Below are positions 36,761 through 48,279 of a stretch of DNA of 64,000 bases, piece after piece; position 1 is the stretch's first letter, and every line of letters starts with the position of its first letter. Location: contig JACVRA010000109.1 in the NCBI GenBank assembly GCA_019828545.1, positions 310,001-374,000 on the forward strand, read 5' to 3'. Source of the stretch: Paracamarosporium sp. OC-R06-R3 (Eukaryota; Ascomycota; Dothideomycetes; Pleosporales; Didymosphaeriaceae). The notes beneath the pieces are model-generated. The model was not told where the DNA came from, did no database searches, and was given only the letters and a program-made list of their open reading frames with translations. Both the position numbers and the translations under genes were made by a program.

Positions 36761-37183
36761 TCAGAAGCGAGAGGCTGAGAGGAAACCCTCCACCACCGTT
36801 GACAAAGCAGCAGTAGCGTATGCCAGCGACGCAACAGCCTTCCCGGTCAGGTCTTCGGCTTCAGAAGAGAGCGTCGGCCTGGACTCCTCGCATACAGGAT
36901 AGAGGTACTTTTGGCACAGTCCCGGGTCGTACCTGTGCAGGGTTTGGATTAGCTGCCAGTATCGAAGCTGGTTCTCTTCTTTCTCCACCAATCTCTGGTT
37001 GACCCCCCGCGACAGCTGGTCCAACTCTTCTGCCACCCTCTCCTTGTCGATGGAGACGATGTCCCGCTGCTCGATAATATACTCGCGGCAGTGAAGCTCC
37101 ACGGGTTTCTCCTCCAACCTCTTCTCCCACTCATCAAGCTCCATCTGCCGCCAAGCCAGTTCCCTGTCTTTCGCTTCCTTCAC
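36761..37183 (-). pseudogene. Charged coiled-coil open frame, probably the tail of a broken gene
   Basis: An open minus frame of about 140 residues lacks a good ATG start; it begins in the middle of an open segment (SWTNYVKEAKDRELAW) after a TGA. The peptide is highly charged and helical (WRQMELDEWEKRLEEK, ERVAEELDQL) and ends in a hydrophobic stretch ASLAYATAALSTVV. It lies directly downstream of, and on the same strand as, the broken gene at 37353-38176, and may be its last exon. An alternative reading as an independent small gene with an unfound first exon cannot be excluded. Confidence 0.4.
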
Positions 37184-37352
37184 GTAGTTGGTCCACGAGC
37201 CGCTTCAACCTGTCCATGCTGTTACGGCTCTAAATCCTCTCAATCAAGTTAACTAACACAACGCAGTTGTGCGGTGTGTATTGGGTTATTTTGAGCGTTT
37301 TGGACCCTATTTTTATGGTATGAGCAACGACAGGTATAACTTCCAGATAGAA

Positions 37353-38176
37353 CTAGGTAGCCAAAAAGTCCGAGAACTTTTTCTTCATGTCTTTACAGTG
37401 GTCTTTGTTAATATCGTCTGAGAGGGGCATCGAGGGTACGGCGATGGCATTCTTTAGCAACTCCAGCATCGTGCGGTTGGCTGCAGGCGGATGAAGGGGC
37501 ATTGCAGTCAAAATGTGTTCACCGTCGTACTCGATAAAGTCGTCCCTGGACTACAGTTCTCCTTCAATCCAGTACTAGAGGATATACAGCATAGCCCTCT
37601 TGATCTGTTTGTCTGCGCGGCCGTATGTACTTTTAAGCTGTATAATTGTTAGATAGGGGAGGAGATGCGGGGATAGATAGGCTTCCAAGCTTTCTCTGTA
37701 CTCTTCCTTGATGCGCAAGTCATGCTCGGCTCTGACGCGCACAAGTGCACCATTAGCAGCTACACGTTTACAAATGTGTCGGTAACTGTCTGTTCAGGCA
37801 GTCGCAGCTTAGGAAATTCTAGATCGCAGCACTCGGACTTGCTTCTAAGCCGTTAGCGCCGCATAGGAGCCGTATGAAGTAGGCGTGAATGCGGAGCATC
37901 TTGTGGGCTTGGGCCTGCTGGGCGGCAGGGAATTGTGCTCGGATGAAGGTGGAGGGGTCTGAGGAGGTGGCGGTGGAGGATCTGCAGGGCACACACGAGG
38001 AACGGGTTCCGGCCCCAGAAGTCGGAGGTGAAAGGGTGCGGGCCGTGGAGGCTCTGGTGGTGCTCGTTGATGTACGCGTCTGCCGGGGTTTTCATGAGCT
38101 AGTGGTACTTGTAGGCGGTGGGTGGAGGGACGGGCGGGTTCTGGCCCCGGGTGGTGGAAGCGTCGCTGTGAACCAT
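37353..38176 (-). pseudogene. Broken gene with frameshifts and TAG stops, unknown family
   Basis: From ATG 38176 the minus strand reads MVHSDASTTRGQNPPVPPP and AYKYH, a TAG at 38099-38101, then LMKTPADAYINEHHQSLHG and DFWGRNPFLVCALQ. The sense then shifts frame, reading AQAQAHKMLRIHAYFIRLL-like sequence, and again (SECCDLEFPKLRLPEQ), and again (VRVRAEHDLRIKEEYRESLE). The last frame runs through KSTYGRADKQIKRAMLYIL, TAG at 37575-37577, YWIEGEL, TAG at 37551-37553, SRDDFIEYDGEHILTAMP, to FSDFLAT. Each segment has clear protein-like composition and the segments abut, so this is one gene with at least three frameshifts (or unspliced introns) and three nonsense codons. I do not recognise the family. 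Confidence 0.6.
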
Positions 38177-39101
38177 GCTGCATCGGTTTGTTGTTAAATT
38201 GGGCGTGCACTTGATGTTCGATTGTAACGACGAAGGAAGCATTGCGAGAGTCGTCTAACGATCGGTGGCGAAAGAAAGCTGCATGTTCCAGTGCAAAGCA
38301 AGGTAGAACTGCAGAGCAGGATAACCCGGCAAGCACACAACCCAATTTATACATTGGGAAATGCGATAGTGCATTTTGCAATGCGTTGGGGTTGCGAAAA
38401 GGTGGTAAAATGGGAATATCAACACCGGGAAGACTAGGAGGTATTCTTTGGGCGAACCAGATATGGAAGCCACCACGTTACCGTCACCCATGTAGTCTCT
38501 CGTGTGCACGCGTGTGTACTAGCCACTGTCCTGGACAACATTCCAATTTTACCATGTCCAACGAGATGGATTCTGTTACCTTGAATATGCATTGCATTGT
38601 CCAGACACCCATTTCCCCTTGCTTTTGGCCTTTCTTTGGTTCTATCCTTCACAAAAAAAAAAAAAAAAAAAGGAATAGGAAGACGCAAGCGGTGAGGGGG
38701 GTGATTAATGCACATGCTGGTCCGCCCCAAGCGTTGCATAACGCACGAGTAACGGTGAAGAGGACGTTGCACAGGGCGCGAGTAATGCAGATGCATACAT
38801 AGCAGGAGTCGCATGGGGGTGTAGTTGCGTGTGGTATGTAGAAGGAGCCATACGAAGAGCCCATTGCCATTGCATTGATGAGTGAAAGGAAAGTAAAGAA
38901 AGGGGGTATATCGTTTGCAGCCAATCTACAAAGACGGACGAAGCATTGAACAGCGCAAAATAAATCACACCAGATACGAAAGCAGATCCAAAACACGACG
39001 CAAAAAGACGGATGCTCCCCGTACTCCAACGTAGCCTCAACACAGTAGTCCAACGCAATGCATGGAAAGCACAGTACGCACACCAGTCTTGATTAAGAAA
39101 C
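38177..39101. other. Intergenic region with an A19 run
   Basis: Contains a homopolymer of 19 A at 38653-38671, flanked by ordinary sequence with no retroposon hallmarks that I can see (no clear target-site duplication). A plus frame of 186 codons crosses it but is low complexity around the run. The right part is the 3' flank of Gpc1. Confidence 0.5.
38653..38671. repeat. Poly(A) homopolymer of 19
   Basis: Uninterrupted run of 19 adenines on the plus strand in noncoding DNA. Confidence 0.9.
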
Positions 39102-40766
39102 TCAAGGAACAGTAAGGGACGATGATGCTGGCTCTTTCGGCTTCCGCTCGCGCGCTTCCGTGTCTTCTCCAGCGACCTTCGTTCCCGTGGTAGCACCTGA
39201 GGCATTCGGGGCACCATCAAGGAGCGGAAATTCCTTCATCTGCTCTGCGCCTGCTTGCGGCATGGGCGTCGAAGGGGAGTTCTGCCACTTGGCGACGTCC
39301 TTCTTCAATTGCTCGAGCTCCTTCTGGAACCGCTTGCTGTATACCTCGATGTAATAGTTGGCTCCGTTGTAGGTACTCCAAATGAAAACCACGGTCAAGA
39401 AAACGCCAGAAGCCCATCGATACCAGAACCAGAGAGGGCATGGGACCATGGTGAGGACGGCATATGTGTACTGAATCAGCATGAAGGCCGGCTCTTGTAG
39501 ATATTCTGGTAGAGAGAGGACAAAGCGGCCGAGGAAGTTCTTCGCATACGATCGACGGAGCCATGTGAAGGACGTTGGGCGACCGGCAGCAATCTTTTCG
39601 CGGCGGCGAACGGTGATGAGGAAGTGGTAGCTGAGCTGCCACACAGCATAGGGTAGAGTGGCCCAGACCATCATCTGCGTAAGGCCGTAGTGATGCGGCG
39701 AGTCCGGGGCGGCGTTTCGAATGGCCCAGACTGAGGGATAAGCTTGCCGCTGGTATTCAGGCGGTAGCAGATGAACAACGCAATGAAGCGTCACACAAGG
39801 CATGATATGAATGAACAAACTGACGACCTTGTCCATGGAGTGGAAGACGAGCGAGTTACGCCACATGATGATTGCAACGGCATTGTTCCCCATTGCGAGG
39901 CAGTAAGTACTAATGAATAGCCGCTTTGACTGAGGAAAGACCCAGATGCTAGCTACGAGGAGCGCGTTGACGAAATAGCACAGATCGGCGAGGAAATAGT
40001 GGTAGCCCTTCTTGTGATAGGTGTAGTATCGGAGGGGCATAAAGTACAACAGCTGGCCGGTGTACCACAACGGAAACCACTCGGGACGGCCGCCTACGAG
40101 ATATCCAGAAACGAATATGTTCATGACGGCGGCTATGAAGGATGCCTTTTCCCTTGCAGTCACGGCGGTGTTGGAGGCCCACTGCTCGTTCAGACGCTCG
40201 ACCGACTGGCGCATGCGTTTCTTGTACCTGTCCAGCTGCTCGCTCTCGTTGGGCACACGGCGTCGCCATTCCTCGATTGCACGGTCCCGAGTGTTTGCCG
40301 TCCGCGTCTTTGCGGATTCCCTGAAGCGCTTCGTCTGAGCCGAGACGGATTTTTGTATCTTTTCCATGCGCTCTGTTAGGGCCAGGTTCTCGATGAAATC
40401 GAACATGGTCAGCCGCTCTACGGGCGGGAAGAAGGAGGCGTCCTCGGCATCTGAGTCGTAGGCGGAGCTGTTGGAGAAGGAGTTTGAGCGCGAGAGGCCG
40501 GGCGTCGACAGCGGCACCGTGGCATCGCTGGCGAGCAGCGCAGAGCCGGCATGGGTGCTGTCGCCAGGCAGCGGCTTCCCTGACGTTTCGGATACACCGC
40601 CCAGTTCTGGCTCGGATTTGAATTTGGCCTCGACGGCGGGGTTGCGATCTGGCATGGTGGGCAGGCCTTCGTGCTCGGGGACGGAGTCGAGACTACCCAG
40701 GCTGGAGGGGGTTCGGCGGTGGAGAGAAGGTCTCTTTAGGTAGCGGGGAGGGGAGCCTGCAGCCAT
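39102..40766 (-). CDS. GPC1: Glycerophosphocholine acyltransferase Gpc1
   Basis: Single exon, 554 aa. Gpc1 (the former DUF2838 family; yeast Ygr149w) acylates glycerophosphocholine with acyl-CoA to lysophosphatidylcholine, feeding phosphatidylcholine repair in the ER membrane. The N-terminal ~120 residues are disordered and Ser-rich (SLGSLDSVPEHEG, SRSNSFSNSS). A basic amphipathic region (RMEKIQKSVSAQTKRFRES) precedes the multi-pass core. Core blocks typical of the family are GRPEWFPLWYTGQLLYFMPL, RYYTYHKKGYHYFLADLCYF, NSLVFHSMDKVVSLFIHI and PYAVWQLSYHFLI. Around eight hydrophobic segments are visible. The C-terminus is a charged tail with LEQLKKDVAKWQ. It is transcribed away from SMC1. Confidence 0.94.
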   Translation of the reverse strand: MAAGSPPRYLKRPSLHRRTPSSLGSLDSVPEHEGLPTMPDRNPAVEAKFKSEPELGGVSETSGKPLPGDSTHAGSALLASDATVPLSTPGLSRSNSFSNSSAYDSDAEDASFFPPVERLTMFDFIENLALTERMEKIQKSVSAQTKRFRESAKTRTANTRDRAIEEWRRRVPNESEQLDRYKKRMRQSVERLNEQWASNTAVTAREKASFIAAVMNIFVSGYLVGGRPEWFPLWYTGQLLYFMPLRYYTYHKKGYHYFLADLCYFVNALLVASIWVFPQSKRLFISTYCLAMGNNAVAIIMWRNSLVFHSMDKVVSLFIHIMPCVTLHCVVHLLPPEYQRQAYPSVWAIRNAAPDSPHHYGLTQMMVWATLPYAVWQLSYHFLITVRRREKIAAGRPTSFTWLRRSYAKNFLGRFVLSLPEYLQEPAFMLIQYTYAVLTMVPCPLWFWYRWASGVFLTVVFIWSTYNGANYYIEVYSKRFQKELEQLKKDVAKWQNSPSTPMPQAGAEQMKEFPLLDGAPNASGATTGTKVAGEDTEARERKPKEPASSSLTVP

Positions 40767-41391
40767 GGTGGTCAGCGGTCAGTTTGAGGGTGCGTGGGGC
40801 CTCATGGCGGTCGAGGGGGGAATGCAGGATGCAGAGACAGCGACGACGGAAGCGGAAAGCGCATACAGCGTGGGGATATACGTATTCAGCAAGACCCTGC
40901 GCCGGGAGTGACGACGGCTGGGATAGTTCGCTGGGAGACGGGCCAGGCCAGCGACGGTTGTTTGTCGGCTTCAGGACGGGATGCGTGGTGCAACGGCGGG
41001 CAGTGATTGGGAGGCGCGGGCGCGGCGACAATGTCATAAGAACGGCGGGAATGAGCGTGATGGATGACACGGCCAGGTCACAGGGCTGCTCTCGGGAGGG
41101 GGTGTCCGGCGGTGCTGCGGCAGGCCGTCGTGGGAAGAAAGACGTGTGGGCGAGACTCGTGTGGCCTTTTGGCGTCGGGGGTGCCTTGGTGGAAGCCCGC
41201 AGACGTCACTGCATGGGCGGGCGGCCCAAGCGCTGCTGCTGAGCTCTCTCCGGCGGGCTGTTTGGCTGTCTCGCGCAGTTTGCACGCACGCGTCGACGCG
41301 ACCCAGGCCCACTCGCGCTCCCACCCTCCGCCATCGCCAACAACAGCCTGATACCACCCCCCGCGCCCGACCGCGCGCACCCCCCGCAGCC
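40767..41391. promoter_or_regulatory. Divergent promoter region between GPC1 and SMC1
   Basis: 625 bp of GC-rich sequence between the start codons of Gpc1 (leftward) and Smc1 (rightward). Both strands carry long chance open frames because stops are rare at this composition. The last 100 bases before SMC1 are C-rich. No specific site identified. Confidence 0.5.
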
Positions 41392-44300
41392 ATGGGCAAG
41401 CTCGTGCGCCTCGAGCTCTACAGTGAGCTGCGCGCCCGTGGTGACTTTGCATTGCCGTGCTGACCCCGTCGCAGACTTCAAGACGTATCGCGGCAAGCAT
41501 GTGCTGCCCTTTGGCGACTCGTACTTCACCTCCATCATCGGCCCCAATGGCTCCGGCAAGTCCAACAGCATGGACGCCATCTCCTTCGTCCTGGGCATCA
41601 AGTCAGCCTCGCTGCGATCACGCGAGCTACGCGAGCTCGTCTACCGCGGGCGCATCATCCAGACCAGCAAGACGGCAGTCGACGAGGGCGCCGGCAACCA
41701 GCCCGGCGAAGGCGACGACGAGACTCCAGAGGATGGCGAATCGCAGCAGGGCGACCCCAAGACCGCCTGGGTGGAAGCCGTGTTTGAAGACGATGCCGAG
41801 AACATCCACCGATGGCGCCGCACAATCACCACGGCCGGCCAGAGCGAGTATCGCATAAACGGACGCGTCGTCACGGCAAAAGCCTACAACGAGGCATTGG
41901 AGGAGCAGAGCATCCTGGTCAAGGCTCGGGCCTTCCTGATTCCGCAGGGCGAGGTTGAGGAAGTAGCCAAGAAGCCGCCCAAGGAGATCACCCACATGAT
42001 TGAGCAGATCTCAGGCAGTCTGGAGAAGAAGGCCGACTACGAGAGGCTCAAAGCCGAGTCTGAGGCAGCGGCAGAGGACAATTCGCAGTTTCTGCACCAA
42101 AAGCGCCAGATCAATGCTGAGATCAAGACGTACACTGAGCTCGAGGCTGAAGCCAAGGCCTACGAGAGGAAGGTTGCGGAGCGCGACGATGCGACAGTGA
42201 CACACATCATGTGGAAGCTGTATCACCACCAGCAGGCCATTGAAAAAGCCCGCGACAAGATCTCGCGTCATGCAGAAGAGCTCAAAGAGCACAGGCGCGG
42301 TGTCCAGAAGTATCACGATAGGCTGCAGGATGCTACCAAGGAGGAAGCCAAGGTGAAGCGCAACATCACCAAAACCAACAACGACATCAACGCCAAAGCC
42401 AAGGAGATTGAAGATGCCCAAAACGACCTCGTACCAATCGAAGAGAAGATACGCCTCACCAACCAGGAGCTGGAGAAGCTGGACAGCAGGATTGCTTCGT
42501 TGACCAAGGACCGGGACGCCAAGACAAAGGAAATTGCCCAACTTGACAGGAACCTCGCTCAAGTAGATAGGGCCGAAACGCAATGGGAGACTCAGCGCAG
42601 GGCTGTGGCCGGACAACAAGGGCAAGATCTTTCGCCCGAGGACGAACAAGAATACAATCGACTAAGGAGTCAAGTTAGCAAGCAAACCTACAATGACCAG
42701 GCTGAGGTCACCAGGCTCGAGCGCGAGATCGGGACTGAGCGTGAACACGCTCGTAATCTCCAACAGAAGATTGATGGTTTACAAGCGACCGCGGATAGAC
42801 TCCAACAAGAGATTGCTCAACTTCAAGGACGGCGGGATCAACTCAAGCTTACGCTAAATGAGAGGAAGAAAACACGGGCTACAAAGCGTCAGGATCTTAA
42901 CAAGCTCGAGTCTGACCGGAAGCGCGCTAGGGATCAATCTGAGGAGCTCAACCAAGAGCTTCGCAAAGTCCTTTCAAAACTACAGTCTGCTGAGATGGAT
43001 CGCCATGAGTCCAACCGAGAACGGACTGTACGCGAACACGTCTCCAAAATGAAGCGCACATTCGGGGCGAGCGTATACGGACGGTACAAGGATTTAATCA
43101 AACCAAAACAGCGAAAGTATGACCTTGCTATTGGCACATTGCTCGGCTGGCACATGGACGCCGTGCTCGTGGACACGGACAAGACTGCGAGGGACTGCAT
43201 TCAGTTCTTGAAGGAAGGGAAGCTCGGTCAGATGAGCTTCCTGCCTCTCGACTCACTGACCGTTCAGTCTGTTAATCAGAATCTGAAGGGTATGCACGAG
43301 GGCATGCGTCTGGGTATCGACTGCATTGACTACCCACCTCATCTCGAACGAGCCATTTCATCTGCTTGCGGTGACAGTGTCATTTGCGACACCCTCAAAC
43401 TTGCCCAGCACATGTGCTTCGAGCGCAAGATTGGCGTCAAGGCAGTGACATTGGATGGGTCTGTCATCTCCAAGGGGAACACCATGACGGGTGGTACAAT
43501 GCATGGTTCGAACCAAAAGCAGCAATGGGGCGACGCCGACATTGAGGCGCTAAGACAAAGGGTGCAGGCCTACCAAACACAACTCGCCAAGCTCCCAAGG
43601 ACCGATGCGATCGATAAGCAGATTGATGAGCTACAGGTGGAGCTGAACGATCTGGACGATCAAGCACGGCGTATGGACGAGGAGATTAAGACGTTGGATC
43701 GTAACATCAGCAGCAAACAGAAGGAGCTCGACCACGACGAAAATCTCCTCGAGCAAGAAAGACCCAAGCTCGACGATGTGTCGCAGCGGCTGCGCAACAG
43801 GGAGGAGGATCTGGAGGAGAAGGCGAATGCCGTCCATCAGGTCGAGGACCAAGTTTTTGCCGACTTTTGCGAGCGGCTTGGTTATGCCAACATCCGCGAA
43901 TACGATTCTCAACAAGGTTCTGCTCAACAGGAAGCCTCGCAGAAGCGTCTCGAGTTCAGGAAACAGCGCACAACGCTCGATTTCATGCGCAAGAACATCC
44001 AGTTGCAAATTGACCACATCGATGCACGGATTACAACCGCGCAGGACAAGCTCAACCGCGATCGGGGTGCCCTTGGAGGCCATCAGGCTCAGCGCGAGGA
44101 GTTGCAGAATTCCATCGACGAACTCCAAGCAGAATTGGAAACTCTGCAAGAGAGACTGGCTGCCCTAGAGAAAGACAAGTCTGAGAAGAGCCAAGTTGTC
44201 AAGGATGCCCGTGGCAAACTTGATAAACGCAACGAAAAGGTCAAGCACGTCGAGGCAGACGTTCAGCAACTGGAGATAGGGATCAAGAACAGGGCTACGG

Positions 44301-45392
44301 AACGCTACATTCTGCTCAAGAAGTGTCGTCTTGAAGAGATCAAGATTCCATTGACGTCGAACTCTGTAGCACTGACTTCACTGCCCATGACAGACGCCGT
44401 GCGTCAGTCGGATCCTGATGAGATGGACGTTGACGAACCAGAGGATACCCAGGCCGAGATCGACGACTACGGCATCGAACCTGACTTCGAGCAACTAGAC
44501 GATGAGCTCCGGGAGGAAATCGAAGACATCCTTGCAAAGGTACGCCCCTCAATCACTATGCACATCCGTACAAACTAACCCCAAGTAGGAGGATAGCGAC
44601 GACGATACAGTCCAAACCGAAGCTACTGCGGCTCTCAAAAAGGCCGAAGATCAACTCACCGACCGCATCGCCTCCCTCGACGCCGATATCAGCAAAGCAA
44701 ACCCCAACATGAAGGCCTCGGAGCGTCTCGCCGCCGCCCAAGACAAGCTCGCCCAAATCAACGACGACTTCAAGACGGCCAAGAAAAAGGCCGAAGACGC
44801 AAAGGCCGCCTTCGAAGAGGTAAAAGACGAGCGCATGGAGCTCTTCATGAAAGCCTACGACCACATCTCGGAGAACATCCTCCCCGTATACCAGGAACTC
44901 ACGAAAAGCACGCAGTTCTCTCTCGGCGGCACGGCGCATCTCGACCTCGAAGACAGCTCGGAGCCCTACCTCGCAGGCATCAAGTACCACGCCATGCCGC
45001 CGCTCAAGCGCTTCCGCGACATGGAGCACCTCTCCGGCGGCGAGCGCACGATTGCCGCCCTCGCGCTCCTCTTCGCAATCCACTCGTACCAGCCCAGTCC
45101 GTTCTTCGTGCTCGACGAAGTCGATGCCGCGCTGGATAACGTGAACGTCGCGCGCGTCGCGAAGTACGTTACTAGCCATGCGAGGCCTGGCATGCAGTTT
45201 ATTGTTATCAGCCATAAGGCCGGGTTGTTCCAGGAGAGCGAGACGTTGGTGGGCATCATGCGGGATCAGGCCAAGATGAGCAGTAAAGCCATTAGCTTGG
45301 ATGTAAGTTCTGCCTTTCTTCCCCACTGAACTGATGAGGTGCTAACGAGGACGCAGTTGAGGAAGTATCCGGCAGCTGCGGCCGCGGCTTGA
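41392..45392 (+). CDS. SMC1: Cohesin subunit Smc1
   Basis: Exons 41392-41422, 41475-44539, 44589-45302 and 45357-45392 total 1282 codons (1281 aa), the usual Smc1 length. Order: N-terminal ATPase half (MGKLVRLELYNFKTYRG, Walker A GPNGSGKS at residues 33-40), a coiled coil, the hinge at roughly residues 515-680 (ASVYGRYKDLIKPKQRKYDL, GGTMHGSNQKQQ), the returning coiled coil, and the C-terminal half with signature HLSGGERTIAALALLFAIHS, Walker B FFVLDEVDAALDN and a D-loop. An acidic insert of about 40 residues follows VYRGRIIQTSK, which is common in fungi. The Q-loop region reads ARAFLIPQGEVEEVAKKPP where most Smc1 proteins have ARNFLVFQGDVEAIA; the glutamine is kept. The first exon is ten codons and joins to give LYNFK. 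It ends in an alanine run. Confidence 0.96.
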
Positions 45393-46090
45393 AGTAGCGA
45401 CGGGTGTGTGTATAGTTCGAGACTTGTCTTGCGCGCTGGGTCCGATCGGGTCGTGCGAGCGCTGCGCATGCCTCTATCATCTGCGTTCGTGCTACGCGTG
45501 GGTGGCCTGCGCGGACAGCTTCGGGTTCGACTTGCTTACCGTCCGGGAGTGTACATGTCGCAGCGTGTTCGCGGATACCATATTTTCCAATGCTATTCTG
45601 TATGCGCACAAAGACTCTTGTTCTTCTTTTCTCAGGCAATCGTGATCATCAGTTTCCCCACGCTGCTTCCCCTGACGTGACATGGCACCAACGGCGATCT
45701 CTACCAACGGCACACTGCTCGACGATTCATGTCGTGCTCTATCTTATCCCTCGATGTACCTCGCGAGCCGATCGACATGGTAGCGGGTAGACCGGTATTT
45801 GCTCGCGTATCTGAGACTCCGTCCGGGTTGTACGGTATACAAAGCTGTTGTGTTGTGTAGCCGAGTAGGCACGGTCTAACGTCGAATCAGCAAGGCAGTC
45901 AATCGTTTACAGCGTCGTCAAGGTGATCGAGGGCGTGATGCTTCGTAGCAAGGTCCTCTCTTTTCCTTCCTTTAAGCGTGTGGTTCTCGGTGTTACGTAC
46001 GTACCTGGTATCGATGATACTGTCTACTTGGGAAGCACGTTGAGGGGAGGGTAGGGTAGATCAGTCGTGCTTGTTCTTTGTTTGCTTTTT
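45393..46090. other. 3' flank of SMC1
   Basis: About 700 bp with no recognised gene; presumed 3' UTR of SMC1 and of the tentative minus-strand gene to its right. Confidence 0.5.
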
Positions 46091-46489
46091 CTACGGGAGG
46101 TAGGAGGCGGTGGGTATCGTGGTGTGGCCGTCTAGGAGAGGCCTTCGTTCCATGCGCGGTATCCAGAGCGAGTAGATGGCCGTGAAGATGCCGTCGACGA
46201 CCCAGTCTGCACCACCCAACGCATCCCGTCTGGCCTGCCCCAGCATCTACGCGTAACACCTTCGTCTCCAACACAAGCAAGCTGCTTAGGCATCTCGAGG
46301 CAGCAGCCCAGCGAGCACCATGACAAATTCACCCGCCTCCTTGTCCAGCAGCAGCGGCAGAAAGAAGTGACGCTTGCCCGTGCCCGTCTCAGTCTTGCGA
46401 GACCCTCCTTCCCTCCCGTAGATACCCTTCGCGTCAAGCTCGCCCACGTGCCACCTCGGAGTTACGGCGCAGTGAGTGAACGGCAGGTG
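46091..46489 (-). CDS. Tentative gene end, unknown protein
   Basis: On the minus strand a protein-like segment (46489-46319) follows a TAG acceptor: HLPFTHCAVTPRWHVGELDA, then GIYGREGGSRKTETGTGKRH and FFLPLLLDKEAGEFVM. A GTGCTC..GCGTAG intron of 72 nt would join it to 46246-46091, reading MLGQARRDALGGADWVVDGI, FTAIYSLWIPRMERRP, ending HTTIPTASYLP and a stop. Both segments share one frame, with two stops only inside the proposed intron. The upstream exon and start codon are not clear; an ATG at about 46703 (MQRNATPLATSIHW) spliced across ~170 nt is one possibility. Without splicing the first segment ends VLAGLLPRDA. I do not recognise the family. Confidence 0.35.
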
Positions 46490-48279
46490 CTAGACGACGC
46501 TGACGCCGGCCAAGCATGCTGATGGTGCAGCGATGCGCCGTTGCTGACAGTAGGAGAATATCGCGCGTGCCGAGTGGGCGAGGAAAGGATCGGTCGAGCA
46601 CCGCGTCTGTTGGGAAGGCTGCCGAGCGGTTCGGTTACATAGCAGATACGATGGTCGGTGGAGAGCGAGGGCTAACGATGATGGATGGTAGCCAGTGTAT
46701 GGATGTTGCGAGAGGCGTTGCGTTGCGTTGCATTCGGACAGCGGCAGGTGCGGCAGGGGCGATGGATGGGCGAGCAGCTTGTCTGTAAGGTTATCGTTGC
46801 CGCAAGAGGGAGAGATGTTGCGAGGGAGCCGGTGAACGAGTGGAGACTGTGGGGAGTGGGAGCATGCCGCGCGGCTGCATAGCAGACTCGTCCCGTATAG
46901 CGAGTGGGTCGACATGGTGATCACATATCGCTTCTATTCAGAATATCCCAGCATTCGGCATGCGTGGGCCGCACTGCTTCAAGAAGGCAAGAATCGTATG
47001 AGGCACTGAGGCCTGTCGCTCTTCTACAAGGGCACCATTGCGGTGCTCCTCCTGAACATCGCATTGCTTCAAGCCCCTATGCAAGGTGTACATCCATCCC
47101 ACCCATTCATCTCCTCTGCTATGAATAAATTGCAGCTCGTATTGTTTAATCGTTACCCCCGGAACCAGGCACAGACTCCAAACAGACGCGAGTCTCCCAC
47201 TCTAAAAGCGCTTACTGATGCACCCGTGCCCCCAAGCATGGCGGAAGAGGAAGCTGAAGGACGAGTGTCTACTGTGCCCCGCTCACAGGATGAATGGCTG
47301 GCACTGGGGTTGGCCCTAATCCATGCATGCTTCGTGCATTGATGCTATCTATATGTATGAAATTGAGTATACGAGAGAATGAAATGTCCGATGAGCATCC
47401 TTAACGACGTGGCACTGCGCTGATCGCCGGGAGATGCTCCTGGCTTACTGATCACGCAAGGCCCACCATCACCTTCCCAGGTACGGTCAAGCGACATGTA
47501 GTGCGGAAACACATACGAGATTGCTCAGGCATTGTAAAGCTCTCGGAACTTCAATGTGACGATCGCGGCAAGTCCGAGGTGGTATGCAGGTGGAGAAACA
47601 AGATAAATCTCCGAGTTCCAAGAATATTCCGGTCGGACATGGAGACGATGAGTATGTGTGCCGATATCCTCTGGTCGACACGGCATCCCAGGATCGCATA
47701 GGTTGAGTAATTTAATCGGTGAGGACGATGGCCGGTAAGAGACTTTGATGGTTCGCCATGTTAGAGCATATAGTATCGAGTTTTGACAGATTCTGCCATT
47801 GCTCCGAGTGGCGAACGTCGTGGCCCTCTTTTGGGTCGCAGAAGTGCAGACCTCATGCCTGGCTTTCGATCGGGTCTGCAACGTGCATCCAAGGTATCGA
47901 AAAACTTAATTAAGTGTCTACATACTAGGTTGCAGAAAGTGGCCTGTATCGGATAGTAAGAAGTTGACATCAAGACATTCTCTATGGAATGGCATAATTC
48001 GGTAGACCCAGGAATGTTAGCCTCGTTGTAGATCGAAGCTAGGAATCAATGGTAAGGCTTATGGAATGCGGCTGATGCGGCCTAGTAACAACGGCGGAAG
48101 GCCTGTGCGGATCTTATGACTGCGATGTGTCTTTTGTGGTGGCGATTGATGGTTGTTGCTCAGCAATGACCAACTGTACGCAGACAGCATCGACCAAATG
48201 GTAGCCGCAATACCTGCCGGTAATTGCACTACACCATAAACCGAAACGAGGTTGCTATTGGAGATCAGTCCTAAATCAT
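46490..48279. other. 1.8-kb region without a recognised gene
   Basis: The left part (46500-46930) is C-rich on the minus strand and looks like a leader or promoter of the tentative gene. The frames at 47043-47342 (plus) and 47525-47881 (minus) have no recognisable features. The right end is the 3' flank of the coiled-coil gene. Confidence 0.45.

Noticed and set aside
38653..38671. A19 run as the tail of a retroposon
   Set aside because: No flanking target-site duplication and no element-like sequence next to it could be seen.
38242..38802. 186-codon plus frame crossing the A19 run
   Set aside because: No ATG start, a lysine run from the homopolymer, and no recognisable sequence.
42011..44149. 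Long antisense open frames under SMC1
   Set aside because: Hydrophobic shadow translations of the coiled-coil coding sequence.
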